Shown here in pieces: positions 57,109 to 64,000 of a DNA stretch of 64,000 bases (positions within the stretch are counted from its first letter, which is position 1; each line of letters starts with the position of its first letter). The notes beneath the pieces are model-generated. The model saw only the letters and a program-made list of their open reading frames with translations. It had not been told where the DNA came from and did not search any database. Both the position numbers and the translations under genes were made by a program. Origin of the DNA: an uncultured Gammaproteobacteria bacterium (GTDB lineage Bacteria > Pseudomonadota > Gammaproteobacteria > Steroidobacterales > Foliamicaceae); contig OX639965.1 of the NCBI GenBank assembly GCA_951828235.1, forward strand, positions 1,447,191-1,511,190, read 5' to 3'.

Positions 57109-57570
57109 ATGCGGGTGGGGCGCATAAGCCGGGCGTTTGCGGCGGCTGTCGGGGCCGTCATTCTGTTTGCCGCCGCGGCGGCGGACCAACAGGGCTTGAT
57201 CGACTACCGCAAGGACGTCATGCTGAGCATGGCGGCGCACCTTTCCGCATTGACCGAACTGCTGACCGTGGACCTGGATCTCGACGAGGACCATGTCGAA
57301 GCCCAGGCCACGTCCCTGGGGCTGAACGCGCAACTGGTCAGTTCGCTTTTTCCGCCGGAGTCCGACCAGGGCGATACGTCGGCCCTGCCGGGCATCTGGC
57401 AAAGGCCCGAACAGTTCCTGGCCCGGGCCGAAGCGGCCGAACGCGAGGGCCGCAACCTGGTGGCGGCGGCCGAGTCCGGAGACCGGGAGTTCATGGTGCA
57501 GTCGCTCAGCCGGCTGGCCGACGCCTGCCGGAACTGCCACCGCGAGTTTCGCTTCGAGGAAGAGGACTAG
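57109..57570 (+). CDS. Exported cytochrome c'-like protein
   Basis: This ~153-residue protein has a signal peptide (ISRAFAAAVGAVILFAAAAA). The mature part begins DQQGLIDYRKDVMLSMAAHL and ends with a C-terminal haem site CRNCHREFR. This fits the four-helix cytochrome c' family, in which the haem lies near the C-terminus, with the axial ligand from the first helix often the conserved Met/His region (here DVMLSMAAHL). The start is ATG 57109; a GTG at 57088 is in frame. It lies 33 bases behind permease 2. Confidence 0.8.
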   Translation: MRVGRISRAFAAAVGAVILFAAAAADQQGLIDYRKDVMLSMAAHLSALTELLTVDLDLDEDHVEAQATSLGLNAQLVSSLFPPESDQGDTSALPGIWQRPEQFLARAEAAEREGRNLVAAAESGDREFMVQSLSRLADACRNCHREFRFEEED

Positions 57571-57586
57571 GGGACAGCACACTAGG
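57571..57586 (+). repeat. GGGACRGCACACYAGG motif, copy 3
   Basis: GGGACAGCACACTAGG starts on the base after the cytochrome c' stop and lies 27 bases before the ATG of the DUF885 gene. Confidence 0.5.
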
Positions 57587-57613
57587 GCCAGATACAATTT
57601 GCAGGCTTCCGTC

Positions 57614-59356
57614 ATGAACCTGCGCGAAACATCAATTGGCCTGATTGCCGCACTGGCGGTAGCGGCCGGCGCTATATCGGGGTGCGGCGGTGAGGCGCCG
57701 GAGGAGGAACAGGCTGCCGTGTCCGATTCCGGGTGGAAAGAATTTACCGCCGAGTTCGTTGAGGAACTGTTCCTGGCCGAGCCGACCCGCGCCGTGTGGT
57801 CCGGCCGGCACGAATTCGACGGGCAGCTTCAGGACGTTACGCGGCAGGCAATCCGCGGGCGCGGCGACATGCTGCGGGGCTACGCTCAGCGGGCGCGCGA
57901 GGAGTTTTCCGCCGAAACCTTAAGCCCGGCACAGGAGTTGGAGCGCCGGCACCTCGTTGCCGCGATCGAGGGCATGCTGTTCAGCGTGGAGGTGGCCGAG
58001 TCGCACCTGCGCAACCCCTCCTGGTACGCGGGCCCCTTAAGCCCCAGCGTGTATGTCTCGCGCGAGTACGCGCCAAAGGATGAGCGGCTGGTGGCCCTGA
58101 CCGCCCATCTCAGGGAAATTCCGGACTATCTTCAGCAGATGCGCGGCACGCTTGAGCCGCCTTTTCCCCGGCCGTTCGTTCGCACCGCGCTGGTGAACTT
58201 CGGCGGACTCGCGTCGCATCTTGAGGACGACGCGCCCGGCCTGTTCGCCGACGTGGCCCACGAGGAGTTGCAGGCGGCGTTTGCCGAGGCGCTGGCGCCG
58301 GCCGTGCAGGCCCTGCGCGAGGTCGAGATCTGGCTTGAACTGCGACTGGAGGACGCCACCGGCGATTTCGCCCTCGGCGAGGAGCGCTACCGGGAACTGC
58401 TCTGGCGCCGATACGGGATCGACCTGGACTGGAAGACGCTGAAGAGCGTGGCGCAGGCCGACTTGAGACGCAACCTTGAGCTGCTGCGGGAAAACTGCCA
58501 GCAGGTCGATCCGGAAATCACCATCGCCGACTGCGCCGCCATGGTGCGCAACGACAAGCCCGAGCAGGGCGCCGTGGCCCGCGCCAACGAGCAGCTGCCG
58601 GAGCTCAGGGAGTTTCTCGTCCAGGCGGACATCATCGGGATTCCAAGCGACGAAACCGCCTTCGTGGCGGAGGCGCCCGCCTACAGGCGCACCAATTCCG
58701 CCTACATCGAGATACCGGGGGCCTATGATGAAGGGCTGCCCGCCATTTACTACATCGCCGGCCCGGACCCGGAGTGGCCGCCGGAAGTGCAGCGGCAGTA
58801 CGTGCCCGGCGAGGCCGACCTGCTCAACACCTCGGTGCATGAGGTCTGGCCGGGGCATTTCCTGCATTCGCTGTATGTCAGGCGCTCCGACAACTTCGTC
58901 GGCAAGATTCTCCGCAACGGCATGCTGAGTGAAGGCTGGGCCCACTACACCGAGGAGCTCATGCAGGAGGCGGGACTGGGCGAAGGGCAGCCGCTGCTAA
59001 AGGTGGGGCAGATTCTCGACGCGCTGATGCGCGACGTGCGGTTCCTGTCGTCCATCGGCCTGCACGTGGAGGGCATGAGCGTCGAGACTTCGCAGCGGAT
59101 GTTCGCTGAGCTGGCCTACCTGGATCCCGGCAACGCCGAGCAGCAGGCGCTGCGCGGCACCTACGACCCCGGCTACTTCGTCTATACGCTGGGCAAGCTC
59201 ATCATCGTGAAGATGCGCGAGGACTGGACCGCGGACCGCGGCGGGCGCGCGGCCTGGAAGGAGTTTCACGAGACGCTGCTGTCGCTCGGCCACGCGCCGC
59301 TGCCGGTGCTGCGCGAAGCGATGATGGGGCCCGACGACCCCGGCCCACTCCTCTAG
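57614..59356 (+). CDS. DUF885 family lipoprotein, likely metallopeptidase
   Basis: A ~580-residue lipoprotein with a signal ending in the lipobox AISGC. The body carries the HExxxGH zinc motif (HEVWPGH, residues ~409-415) and a downstream glutamate in LSEGWAHYTEELMQE, the pattern of DUF885/M32-like peptidases. Substrate is unknown. ATG 57614 (MNLRETSIG) is chosen over the TTG at 57599. It is separated from the array by the repeated 16-base motif, so it may be a separate transcript. Confidence 0.87.
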   Translation: MNLRETSIGLIAALAVAAGAISGCGGEAPEEEQAAVSDSGWKEFTAEFVEELFLAEPTRAVWSGRHEFDGQLQDVTRQAIRGRGDMLRGYAQRAREEFSAETLSPAQELERRHLVAAIEGMLFSVEVAESHLRNPSWYAGPLSPSVYVSREYAPKDERLVALTAHLREIPDYLQQMRGTLEPPFPRPFVRTALVNFGGLASHLEDDAPGLFADVAHEELQAAFAEALAPAVQALREVEIWLELRLEDATGDFALGEERYRELLWRRYGIDLDWKTLKSVAQADLRRNLELLRENCQQVDPEITIADCAAMVRNDKPEQGAVARANEQLPELREFLVQADIIGIPSDETAFVAEAPAYRRTNSAYIEIPGAYDEGLPAIYYIAGPDPEWPPEVQRQYVPGEADLLNTSVHEVWPGHFLHSLYVRRSDNFVGKILRNGMLSEGWAHYTEELMQEAGLGEGQPLLKVGQILDALMRDVRFLSSIGLHVEGMSVETSQRMFAELAYLDPGNAEQQALRGTYDPGYFVYTLGKLIIVKMREDWTADRGGRAAWKEFHETLLSLGHAPLPVLREAMMGPDDPGPLL

Positions 59357-60208
59357 TCAGGCAGTAACAAAATCGCGGATGGCCCCGACCTTGCGGGTCA
59401 GGAAGTCCGGGTCCTCGTAGGGCGGCAGCGTCATGAAGCGTGCGCGGGGGGCCAGCGCGGCAGCGTCGCGGGTGTGTTCCAGCAGCGGGTCCTGCTCGTC
59501 GCAGATCGCCAGCGCTTCGGCGGTCAACAGCGGCATGCGCTCGCGTACCCGGTGCGAGAACGCCGCCCGGTAGGCCTTGTGGTACGTGGTCAGCGCCTTG
59601 AGCACCTCTACCGTCGCGGCGTGCAGCAGTTCCGGCGCCACGATGCCCGTGCCGCGCAGATGCTCCTTGTCGCGCTTGAACCAGGGGAAGAAGATGTTCT
59701 GGTCGCGCATGAACTGGAAGGCCCACAGGTAGTGCCGGCCTTCCAGGTCGGGGTGGACCTCCGGCGCGTAGTTGCTCAGCATGTCCTGGCGCTCCTCGCC
59801 CTCGAACAGCGCGATGCCGTCCAGGATGACCTTGCCGATCCGCTCCGGCGCGGCCATTCCCAGTTCGATGGCCGTGTGCGCGCCGGTATGGCTGCCGTAC
59901 GCGGCGGCGCGCTCGATCCCCAGCGTGTCGAGCAGCGCCAGCATGGCCGTGGCGAAGTCTTCGATGCGCGGCTGCTCCACCGCCAGCGCGTCCGAGTCGC
60001 CGTTGCCCGGCGTGTCCGGGCAAACGACGTTCAGGTTCGTGCCCAGCGCCCCGCCCAGGGTTCGCATGCTCCACGACGAGGTGGGCGAGGCATGGAGCAT
60101 GAGCAGGGTGCCTTGCGCGGAACCCGGAAAGTGGTAGCGGTAGTGAATGCGGCCCGTGGCCGTGTCGGCGAATGCGCGGCTTAAGCGCAGCGGTGGTTCG
60201 TTTGCCAT
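59357..60208 (-). CDS. Alpha/beta hydrolase (dehalogenase-like)
   Basis: This 283-residue cytoplasmic hydrolase has the start SRAFADTATGRIHYRYHFPG, the oxyanion segment LMLHASPTSSWSMRTLGGAL, and the nucleophile serine in AYGSHTGAHTAIELG. The fold matches epoxide hydrolase and dehalogenase relatives. The usual Asp nucleophile of dehalogenases is not seen. The start is ATG 60208 with AGGGGAAGTCC upstream. It is convergent with the DUF885 gene, stop to stop. Confidence 0.83.
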   Translation of the reverse strand: MANEPPLRLSRAFADTATGRIHYRYHFPGSAQGTLLMLHASPTSSWSMRTLGGALGTNLNVVCPDTPGNGDSDALAVEQPRIEDFATAMLALLDTLGIERAAAYGSHTGAHTAIELGMAAPERIGKVILDGIALFEGEERQDMLSNYAPEVHPDLEGRHYLWAFQFMRDQNIFFPWFKRDKEHLRGTGIVAPELLHAATVEVLKALTTYHKAYRAAFSHRVRERMPLLTAEALAICDEQDPLLEHTRDAAALAPRARFMTLPPYEDPDFLTRKVGAIRDFVTA

Positions 60209-60336
60209 GGACTTCCCCTTTTTCGTTGCGGCAGGCAAGGCTCAAGCGCGCATATTGCCTCAAACAGCCGGGGCTGTGGTAAATTCGCGCACCTTGCCCG
60301 AGACGCGGGCAGGAGGTTCCGACAAAGGGGTTCTGC

Positions 60337-60957
60337 ATGGTCATCATCAAGCGAATACTGATTGGCATCGTCGCGCTGCTGGTGTTGTTTTTCGTCGTCG
60401 GCTTCCTGCTCCCGCGCGACGTTCGGGTCGAGCGCTCCGTGGAAATCGACGCATCGCCGCAAGCGGTGTTCACCATGATCAACGACTTCCAGCAGTTCAA
60501 TCGCTGGCAGCCCTGGGCCCAGATCGATCCCGCGACCCGCTACGTATACGAGGGGCCGGCCACCGGCGCCGGATCGCGGATGATCTGGTACAGCGATCAC
60601 CCGCAGGTGGGCGACGGCCAGCAGGAAATCACCTTGAGCGAACCGTACTCCAGGGTGCGCATGGCGCTCGATTTCGGCACCGGCGGGCTTGCCAGCGCCG
60701 ACTATCTGATCGACGCTGACGGCGGCGGGTCGATACTGACCTGGACCCTGGAAACCGACATGGGCGGCAACCCGGTGGCGCGCTATGTGGGGCTGATGAT
60801 GGATGGCATGATCGGTCCCGCATACGAGCAGGGCCTGGCCAACCTGAAGGACATCCTGGAAAACCAGCCCGAACCGGAACCCGGGCCGGCGATCATGGAG
60901 GCCCCCGGCGAACCTGAGGGTTCCGGGGCAACGCAATCGGATACCCGCGCCACCTAG
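60337..60957 (+). CDS. SRPBCC (polyketide cyclase-like) membrane protein
   Basis: A 206-residue protein with an N-terminal helix (IKRILIGIVALLVLFFVVGF) and one START-fold domain (RSVEIDASPQAVFTMINDFQ and FNRWQPWAQIDPATRYVYEG). The C-terminal tail is Pro/Glu/Ala-rich and likely disordered. Members bind hydrophobic ligands; none can be named here. It is divergent from the hydrolase at 59357. Confidence 0.8.
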   Translation: MVIIKRILIGIVALLVLFFVVGFLLPRDVRVERSVEIDASPQAVFTMINDFQQFNRWQPWAQIDPATRYVYEGPATGAGSRMIWYSDHPQVGDGQQEITLSEPYSRVRMALDFGTGGLASADYLIDADGGGSILTWTLETDMGGNPVARYVGLMMDGMIGPAYEQGLANLKDILENQPEPEPGPAIMEAPGEPEGSGATQSDTRAT

Positions 60958-61000
60958 TGTCCACGCCCGCCCCTTCGACCAAAGCCGAGGTTTGCCGAGC

Positions 61001-63034
61001 ATGACCCAACCGTCCACCGCTTCCATCCGCAACATCGTTCTGCTCGGCCATTCCGGCGCCGGAAAGACCGTGCTGGCCGAGAAACTGCTGGCGGCCGCCG
61101 GTGCGATCAAGACGCCCGGCAGCATCGAACGCGGCAGCACGGTCTGCGACTACCGCCCGGAAGAAAAGCGACTGCAGTATTCCGCCGATGTCGCCTTTTG
61201 CCACTTCGAGCACGACGGCGCCCACATCAACCTGATGGACACGCCGGGTTCGGCTGATTTCGCCGGGCGGGCGCTGAGCGTGCTGCCCGCCGCGGAGACC
61301 GCCATGGTGGTCATCAACGCCTCCGCCGGCATCGAACTCATGACCCGTCGGACGATGGCCGCGGCCGAAGAGATGAAGCTGGCGCGGTTCATCGTGGTGA
61401 GCCATATCGACAGCGAAACCGCCGACCTGCCGGGGCTGATGGAGCAGATCCGCGAGTCTTTCGGGCGCGAGTGCATTCCGCTGAACCTGCCGGCGGACGG
61501 CGCTGGTCGCGTCGCCGACTGCTATTTCAAGCCCGAAGACGCCGACACCGACTTCGATTCCGTCGCCGGGGCTCACACCGCCATTGTCGACCAGGTCGTG
61601 GAGCTCGACGACGAACTGATGGAGCTGTACCTGGAAGAGGGCGAGGACATGAACCCGGAGCAGCTTCACGGTGCGTTTGAACGCGCGTTGCGCCGCGGCC
61701 ACCTGGTTCCGGTATGTTTCGTCTCCGCCGCCACCGGGTCCGGCATCAACCAGCTCCTCAACGTGATGAACGAACTTGCGCCGTCGCCGCGCGAGGGCAA
61801 TCCGCCGGCCTGCTCGCTGGACGGCGAGACGGTCACGCTGAAGGCGGACAAGGATGAGGACACGGTCGCGCTGCTGTTCAAGATCAACGTCGATCCGTAC
61901 GTCGGAAAGATGGGTGTTTTCCGGGTATTTCAGGGCCAGGTGAACGTGGGCGACTCGCTTTATCTCGACGACCAGCGCAAGGCGATCAAGGCGGCGCACC
62001 TGTACGCGCTGCAGGGCGCCGAGTCCCTGGAAGTCCAGTCGGTCGGCCCCGGCGGCATCGCGGCGCTTTCGAAGATCAACGAACTTGCCTACGCGGGCGT
62101 GCTGCATGCGGAACACGCGCATGACCGGCTGAAGTTCGGGGACGCGCCGCTTCCGGCGCCGATGCACGGCGTGGTGCTGGAACTGACGCGCCGCGGCGAC
62201 GAGAAAAAGCTGTCCGACGCGTTGGCCAAGCTTACGTCCGAGGACCCCAGCCTGCTGCTGGAATTCGACACGCAGGCCAACGAGACCGTCCTGCGCGGCA
62301 TGGGCGAGCTGCACCTCAGGGTCATCCTCGACCGGATGCGCGAGGAGTTCAACCTGGAGGTCGAGACCCGGCAGCCGCGTATCGCCTACCGCGAGACGGT
62401 TACGCGGAAGGCCGAGGGGCATCATCGCCACAAGAAGCAGACTGGCGGCGCCGGCCAGTTCGGAGAAGTGTTCCTCAATATCGAACCGCTGCCGCGCGGC
62501 GGCGGCTTCGAGTTCGTCAACAAGGTGGTCGGCGGCGTAATCCCGTCGCAGTTCATGCCCGCGGTGGAGAAGGGTGTGCGCCAGGTACTGCTGGAAGGCG
62601 CCGTGGCCGGCTACCCCCTCCAGGACATCCGCGTGACCGTGTACGACGGCAAGCACCACCCGGTCGATTCCAAGGAAGTCGCTTTCGTTGCCGCGGGCAA
62701 GAAGGCTTTTCTCGACGCGATCAGCAAGGCGCGGCCCATCGTGCTGGAGCCGATCGCGAAGATCGAGGTCACCACCCCGGGGCAGCACATGGGCGACATC
62801 GCCGGCCACCTGTCCGGTTCGCGCGGCCGCATCAGCGGCAACAACTCCGTACCCGGCAACCAGGTAATCATTTCCGCCGAGGCGCCGATCGGCGAACTCG
62901 GCGACTTCCAGACCCGGCTGAAATCAATGACCGGGGGCGAGGGCGCCTACACCATGGAATTCGACCACTACGCCATCGCCCCGCCGCTCATCCAGAAGTC
63001 CCTCGAACAAGCCTTCAAGCCCAGCGACGACTAA
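61001..63034 (+). CDS. EF-G-like translation GTPase with a degenerate G4 motif
   Basis: A 677-residue five-domain GTPase of the EF-G family. Its P-loop is GHSGAGKT, its switch G3 DTPGSADF. The G4 motif, normally NKxD, reads SHID, so the usual asparagine and lysine are missing. Domains III-V are intact (RETVTRKAEGHHRHKKQTGG, VGGVIPSQFMPAVEKGVRQV). It is clearly not the main EF-G of the strA locus and is closest to the EF-G-like or FusA2 group. The role is unknown. The start is ATG 61001 (CCGAGG before). Confidence 0.9.
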   Translation: MTQPSTASIRNIVLLGHSGAGKTVLAEKLLAAAGAIKTPGSIERGSTVCDYRPEEKRLQYSADVAFCHFEHDGAHINLMDTPGSADFAGRALSVLPAAETAMVVINASAGIELMTRRTMAAAEEMKLARFIVVSHIDSETADLPGLMEQIRESFGRECIPLNLPADGAGRVADCYFKPEDADTDFDSVAGAHTAIVDQVVELDDELMELYLEEGEDMNPEQLHGAFERALRRGHLVPVCFVSAATGSGINQLLNVMNELAPSPREGNPPACSLDGETVTLKADKDEDTVALLFKINVDPYVGKMGVFRVFQGQVNVGDSLYLDDQRKAIKAAHLYALQGAESLEVQSVGPGGIAALSKINELAYAGVLHAEHAHDRLKFGDAPLPAPMHGVVLELTRRGDEKKLSDALAKLTSEDPSLLLEFDTQANETVLRGMGELHLRVILDRMREEFNLEVETRQPRIAYRETVTRKAEGHHRHKKQTGGAGQFGEVFLNIEPLPRGGGFEFVNKVVGGVIPSQFMPAVEKGVRQVLLEGAVAGYPLQDIRVTVYDGKHHPVDSKEVAFVAAGKKAFLDAISKARPIVLEPIAKIEVTTPGQHMGDIAGHLSGSRGRISGNNSVPGNQVIISAEAPIGELGDFQTRLKSMTGGEGAYTMEFDHYAIAPPLIQKSLEQAFKPSDD

Positions 63035-63038
63035 CCCC

Positions 63039-63227
63039 GTGATACAGCACGTTCCGCCCTCCACGCTCAAAGGGGGCTCGCCCCCTGGGAGTGAGGGCGT
63101 CCCGCCCTCCGCCTTGGAAGAAATCGCGCCCAATCCAACCACCCGGAAAGCGATGGACGAATTGGAACAGGGCAAGGGCAAGGGTTTCGACAGCGCCGAC
63201 GAGTTGTTCGAGGACCTCGGCATATGA
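63039..63227 (+). pseudogene. Remnant RelB/DinJ antitoxin disrupted by a palindromic insert
   Basis: Only the last ~31 residues (from 63132, NPTTRKAMDELEQGKGKGFD, then SADELFEDLGI) are recognisable as the tail of a RelB/DinJ antitoxin. The preceding frame (PPSTLKGGSPPGSEGVPP) is encoded by a GC-rich hairpin at 63055-63099 and has no DNA-binding domain. An antitoxin of this family should have about 90 residues. The stop overlaps the start of the next remnant. Confidence 0.75.
63055..63099. repeat. GC-rich imperfect palindrome in the RelB remnant
   Basis: An imperfect hairpin of about 45 bases has GGGGGCTCGCCCCC at its centre (63072 area) and pairs CGCCCTC with GAGGGCG at its ends. It lies where the N-terminus of RelB should be. 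I found no second copy in this window. Confidence 0.6.
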
Positions 63228-63228
63228 A

Positions 63229-63279
63229 ATGCTGACGCCGGTTCGGTCCAGCCAATCGGCGAGGCGTTGCACCTCGTGA
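63229..63279 (+). pseudogene. Remnant YafQ-type toxin start
   Basis: ATG at 63229 begins MLTPVRSSQ, the usual N-terminus of YafQ-type mRNA interferases, in the position expected after relB. The match stops there, and the frame ends at TGA 63277-63279 after 16 residues. The remaining ~75 residues are not found downstream, so the toxin is dead. Confidence 0.65.
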
Positions 63280-63354
63280 GCGCCAGCTCCCGCTCCCACC
63301 TGACCTGGCAATAGGCCGCCGCTCCTTCGGGATCATCCCGAGGGCCCCTTTGCG

Positions 63355-63387
63355 TTGTCTTGCCCAACTGTATATGTTATATATACA
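63355..63387 (+). promoter_or_regulatory. Promoter and palindromic operator of the GntR gene
   Basis: TTGTCT (63355-63360) and TATATA (63378-63383) are spaced by 17 bases. The inverted repeat TGTATAT (63369-63375) and ATATACA (63381-63387), with a 5-base centre, covers the -10 box. Self-repression by the YtrA-type regulator that follows is the natural reading. The gene-free interval 63280-63354 shows nothing else. Confidence 0.6.
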
Positions 63388-63394
63388 CACCAGA

Positions 63395-63847
63395 ATGAGT
63401 GAGCCGAGAGCAATCGCCGTCCAGATCGGTCCCATCTCGCCGGCCGCGCCCGGCGCGCTCTATCAGCAGATCGTAACGGGCTTCAAGCGGGAAATCGGCG
63501 AGGGTCGCCTGGCCGGCGGGATCGCGCTGCCGTCCTTCCGCCTGCTGGCGGAGCAGCTCCTGGTCAGCATCATCACCGTACGCCGCGCGTATGAGGAGCT
63601 CGAAAGGGAAGGAATCATCTACCGCCGCCAGGGACTCGGCACCTTCGTCGCCGCCGACGGCCGCGAGCGCAGCCGCGCCGCCAAGCGCGGGCACGCGGAG
63701 GCACTCATCCGTTTGGCAGTTCAGGAAGCTACGGAGGCCGGTCTGAGCCCCGCTCAGGCCAAGGCTTTTGTCAGCCGAGTCACCACAGAAACCCTTTCCG
63801 AGGCAAAGGCATGCAAAGCACCAACGCTATCGAAATCCGCGGCCTGA
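63395..63847 (+). CDS. GntR family regulator, YtrA type
   Basis: This 150-residue regulator has an N-terminal winged helix (YQQIVTGFKREIGEGRLAGG, SFRLLAEQLLVSIITVRRAY, YEELEREGIIYRRQGLGTFV) and a short helical tail in place of a large ligand domain, as in the YtrA group. Those proteins control ABC transporter genes encoded with them. The ATG is at 63395. Its end overlaps the next gene by 37 bases. Confidence 0.9.
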   Translation: MSEPRAIAVQIGPISPAAPGALYQQIVTGFKREIGEGRLAGGIALPSFRLLAEQLLVSIITVRRAYEELEREGIIYRRQGLGTFVAADGRERSRAAKRGHAEALIRLAVQEATEAGLSPAQAKAFVSRVTTETLSEAKACKAPTLSKSAA

Positions 63848-64000
63848 TCAAACGATTCCCGGGATTTCAACTGGGCCCGCTGGACCTCAGCGTACCTTCC
63901 GGCGCCATCTACGGCCTGGTGGGCCCCAACGGCGCCGGAAAGACGACTACGCTGGATCTCATCTTCGGTTTGGGGTTGCCAGAGGCCGGGGAAATCCGGG
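63811..64000 (+). CDS. ABC transporter ATP-binding protein (partial)
   Basis: The window ends inside this gene. The visible 63 residues (MQSTNAIEIRGLIKRFPGFQ... GLVGPNGAGKTTTLDLIFGL) contain Walker A and the first strand pair of an ABC ATPase. It starts inside the GntR gene, downstream of GAGGCAAAGGC. The GntR-ABC pair resembles the ytrA-type regulation of antibiotic- or stress-inducible exporters. Confidence 0.92.
   Translation, partial: MQSTNAIEIRGLIKRFPGFQLGPLDLSVPSGAIYGLVGPNGAGKTTTLDLIFGLGLPEAGEIR

Overview
The window is about 64 kb of a GC-rich, gene-dense chromosome with no rRNA, tRNA, prophage or CRISPR that I could recognise. Gene content and order point to a gammaproteobacterium. 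Signs are gatCAB divergent from mreBCD-mrdA-rodA-mltB-rlpA-dacA-lipB, the lptD-surA-pdxA-rsmA block, a three-gene pntAA-pntAB-pntB transhydrogenase, ApaG/ApaH, MurU and an outer-membrane (LptD, Lol-like, RlpA) gene set. Nothing fixes the genus. The Tat-exported oxidases, DUF1838 protein, secreted ankyrin protein and many small repeats suit an uncultured marine or host-associated lineage, but that is inference.

Layout. 1-2.2 kb: a small accessory insert (Fic protein, broken higB, higA) flanked by two copies of the acs 3' end. 2.2-13.4 kb: acs and an HNH gene, pnt operon, two VOC paralogues around a secreted ankyrin protein, priA. 13.4-15.1 kb: a DUF222/HNH nuclease gene carrying three copies of a perfect palindrome. 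15.2-20.2 kb: a small membrane protein, an operon of Tat amine oxidase, CpcT/CpeT-like protein and cytochrome c, and a divergent amine oxidase paralogue. 20.2-25.7 kb: adaptor and ABC ATPase without a permease, then gatBAC. 25.8-34.9 kb: rod-shape and septal peptidoglycan genes, lipB. 34.9-42.1 kb: murU, lptD, surA, a MITE-like element, pdxA, rsmA, apaH. 42.1-47.9 kb: apaG, a DUF1838 lipoprotein, thyA, lgt, hairpin elements, VOC and DUF255 genes. 48.0-48.7 kb: a MazEF-type toxin-antitoxin pair. 48.8-57.6 kb: a long co-directional array of ECF sigma factor, anti-sigma factor, hydrolase, membrane-anchored ferrochelatase-like protein, adaptor, ABC ATPase, two permeases and a cytochrome c'-like protein. 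57.6-64 kb: DUF885 peptidase-like lipoprotein, hydrolase, SRPBCC protein, EF-G-like GTPase, a decayed RelB/YafQ locus and a YtrA-type GntR regulator with its ABC ATPase.

How it works together. The 25.8-38 kb core builds the envelope: MreBCD, PBP2 and RodA elongate the wall, MltB, RlpA and DacA trim it, MurU recycles sugars, LptD and SurA build the outer membrane and Lgt lipidates lipoproteins. The most unusual unit is the ECF-controlled array at 48.8-57.6 kb. Four of its genes are linked by successive 4-base start/stop overlaps, and its central protein looks like a ferrochelatase moved to the membrane. The second unusual layer is repeats: coding palindromes held in two reading frames, a MITE inserted on the surA stop codon, and hairpins with a shared core but element-specific, self-complementary arms.
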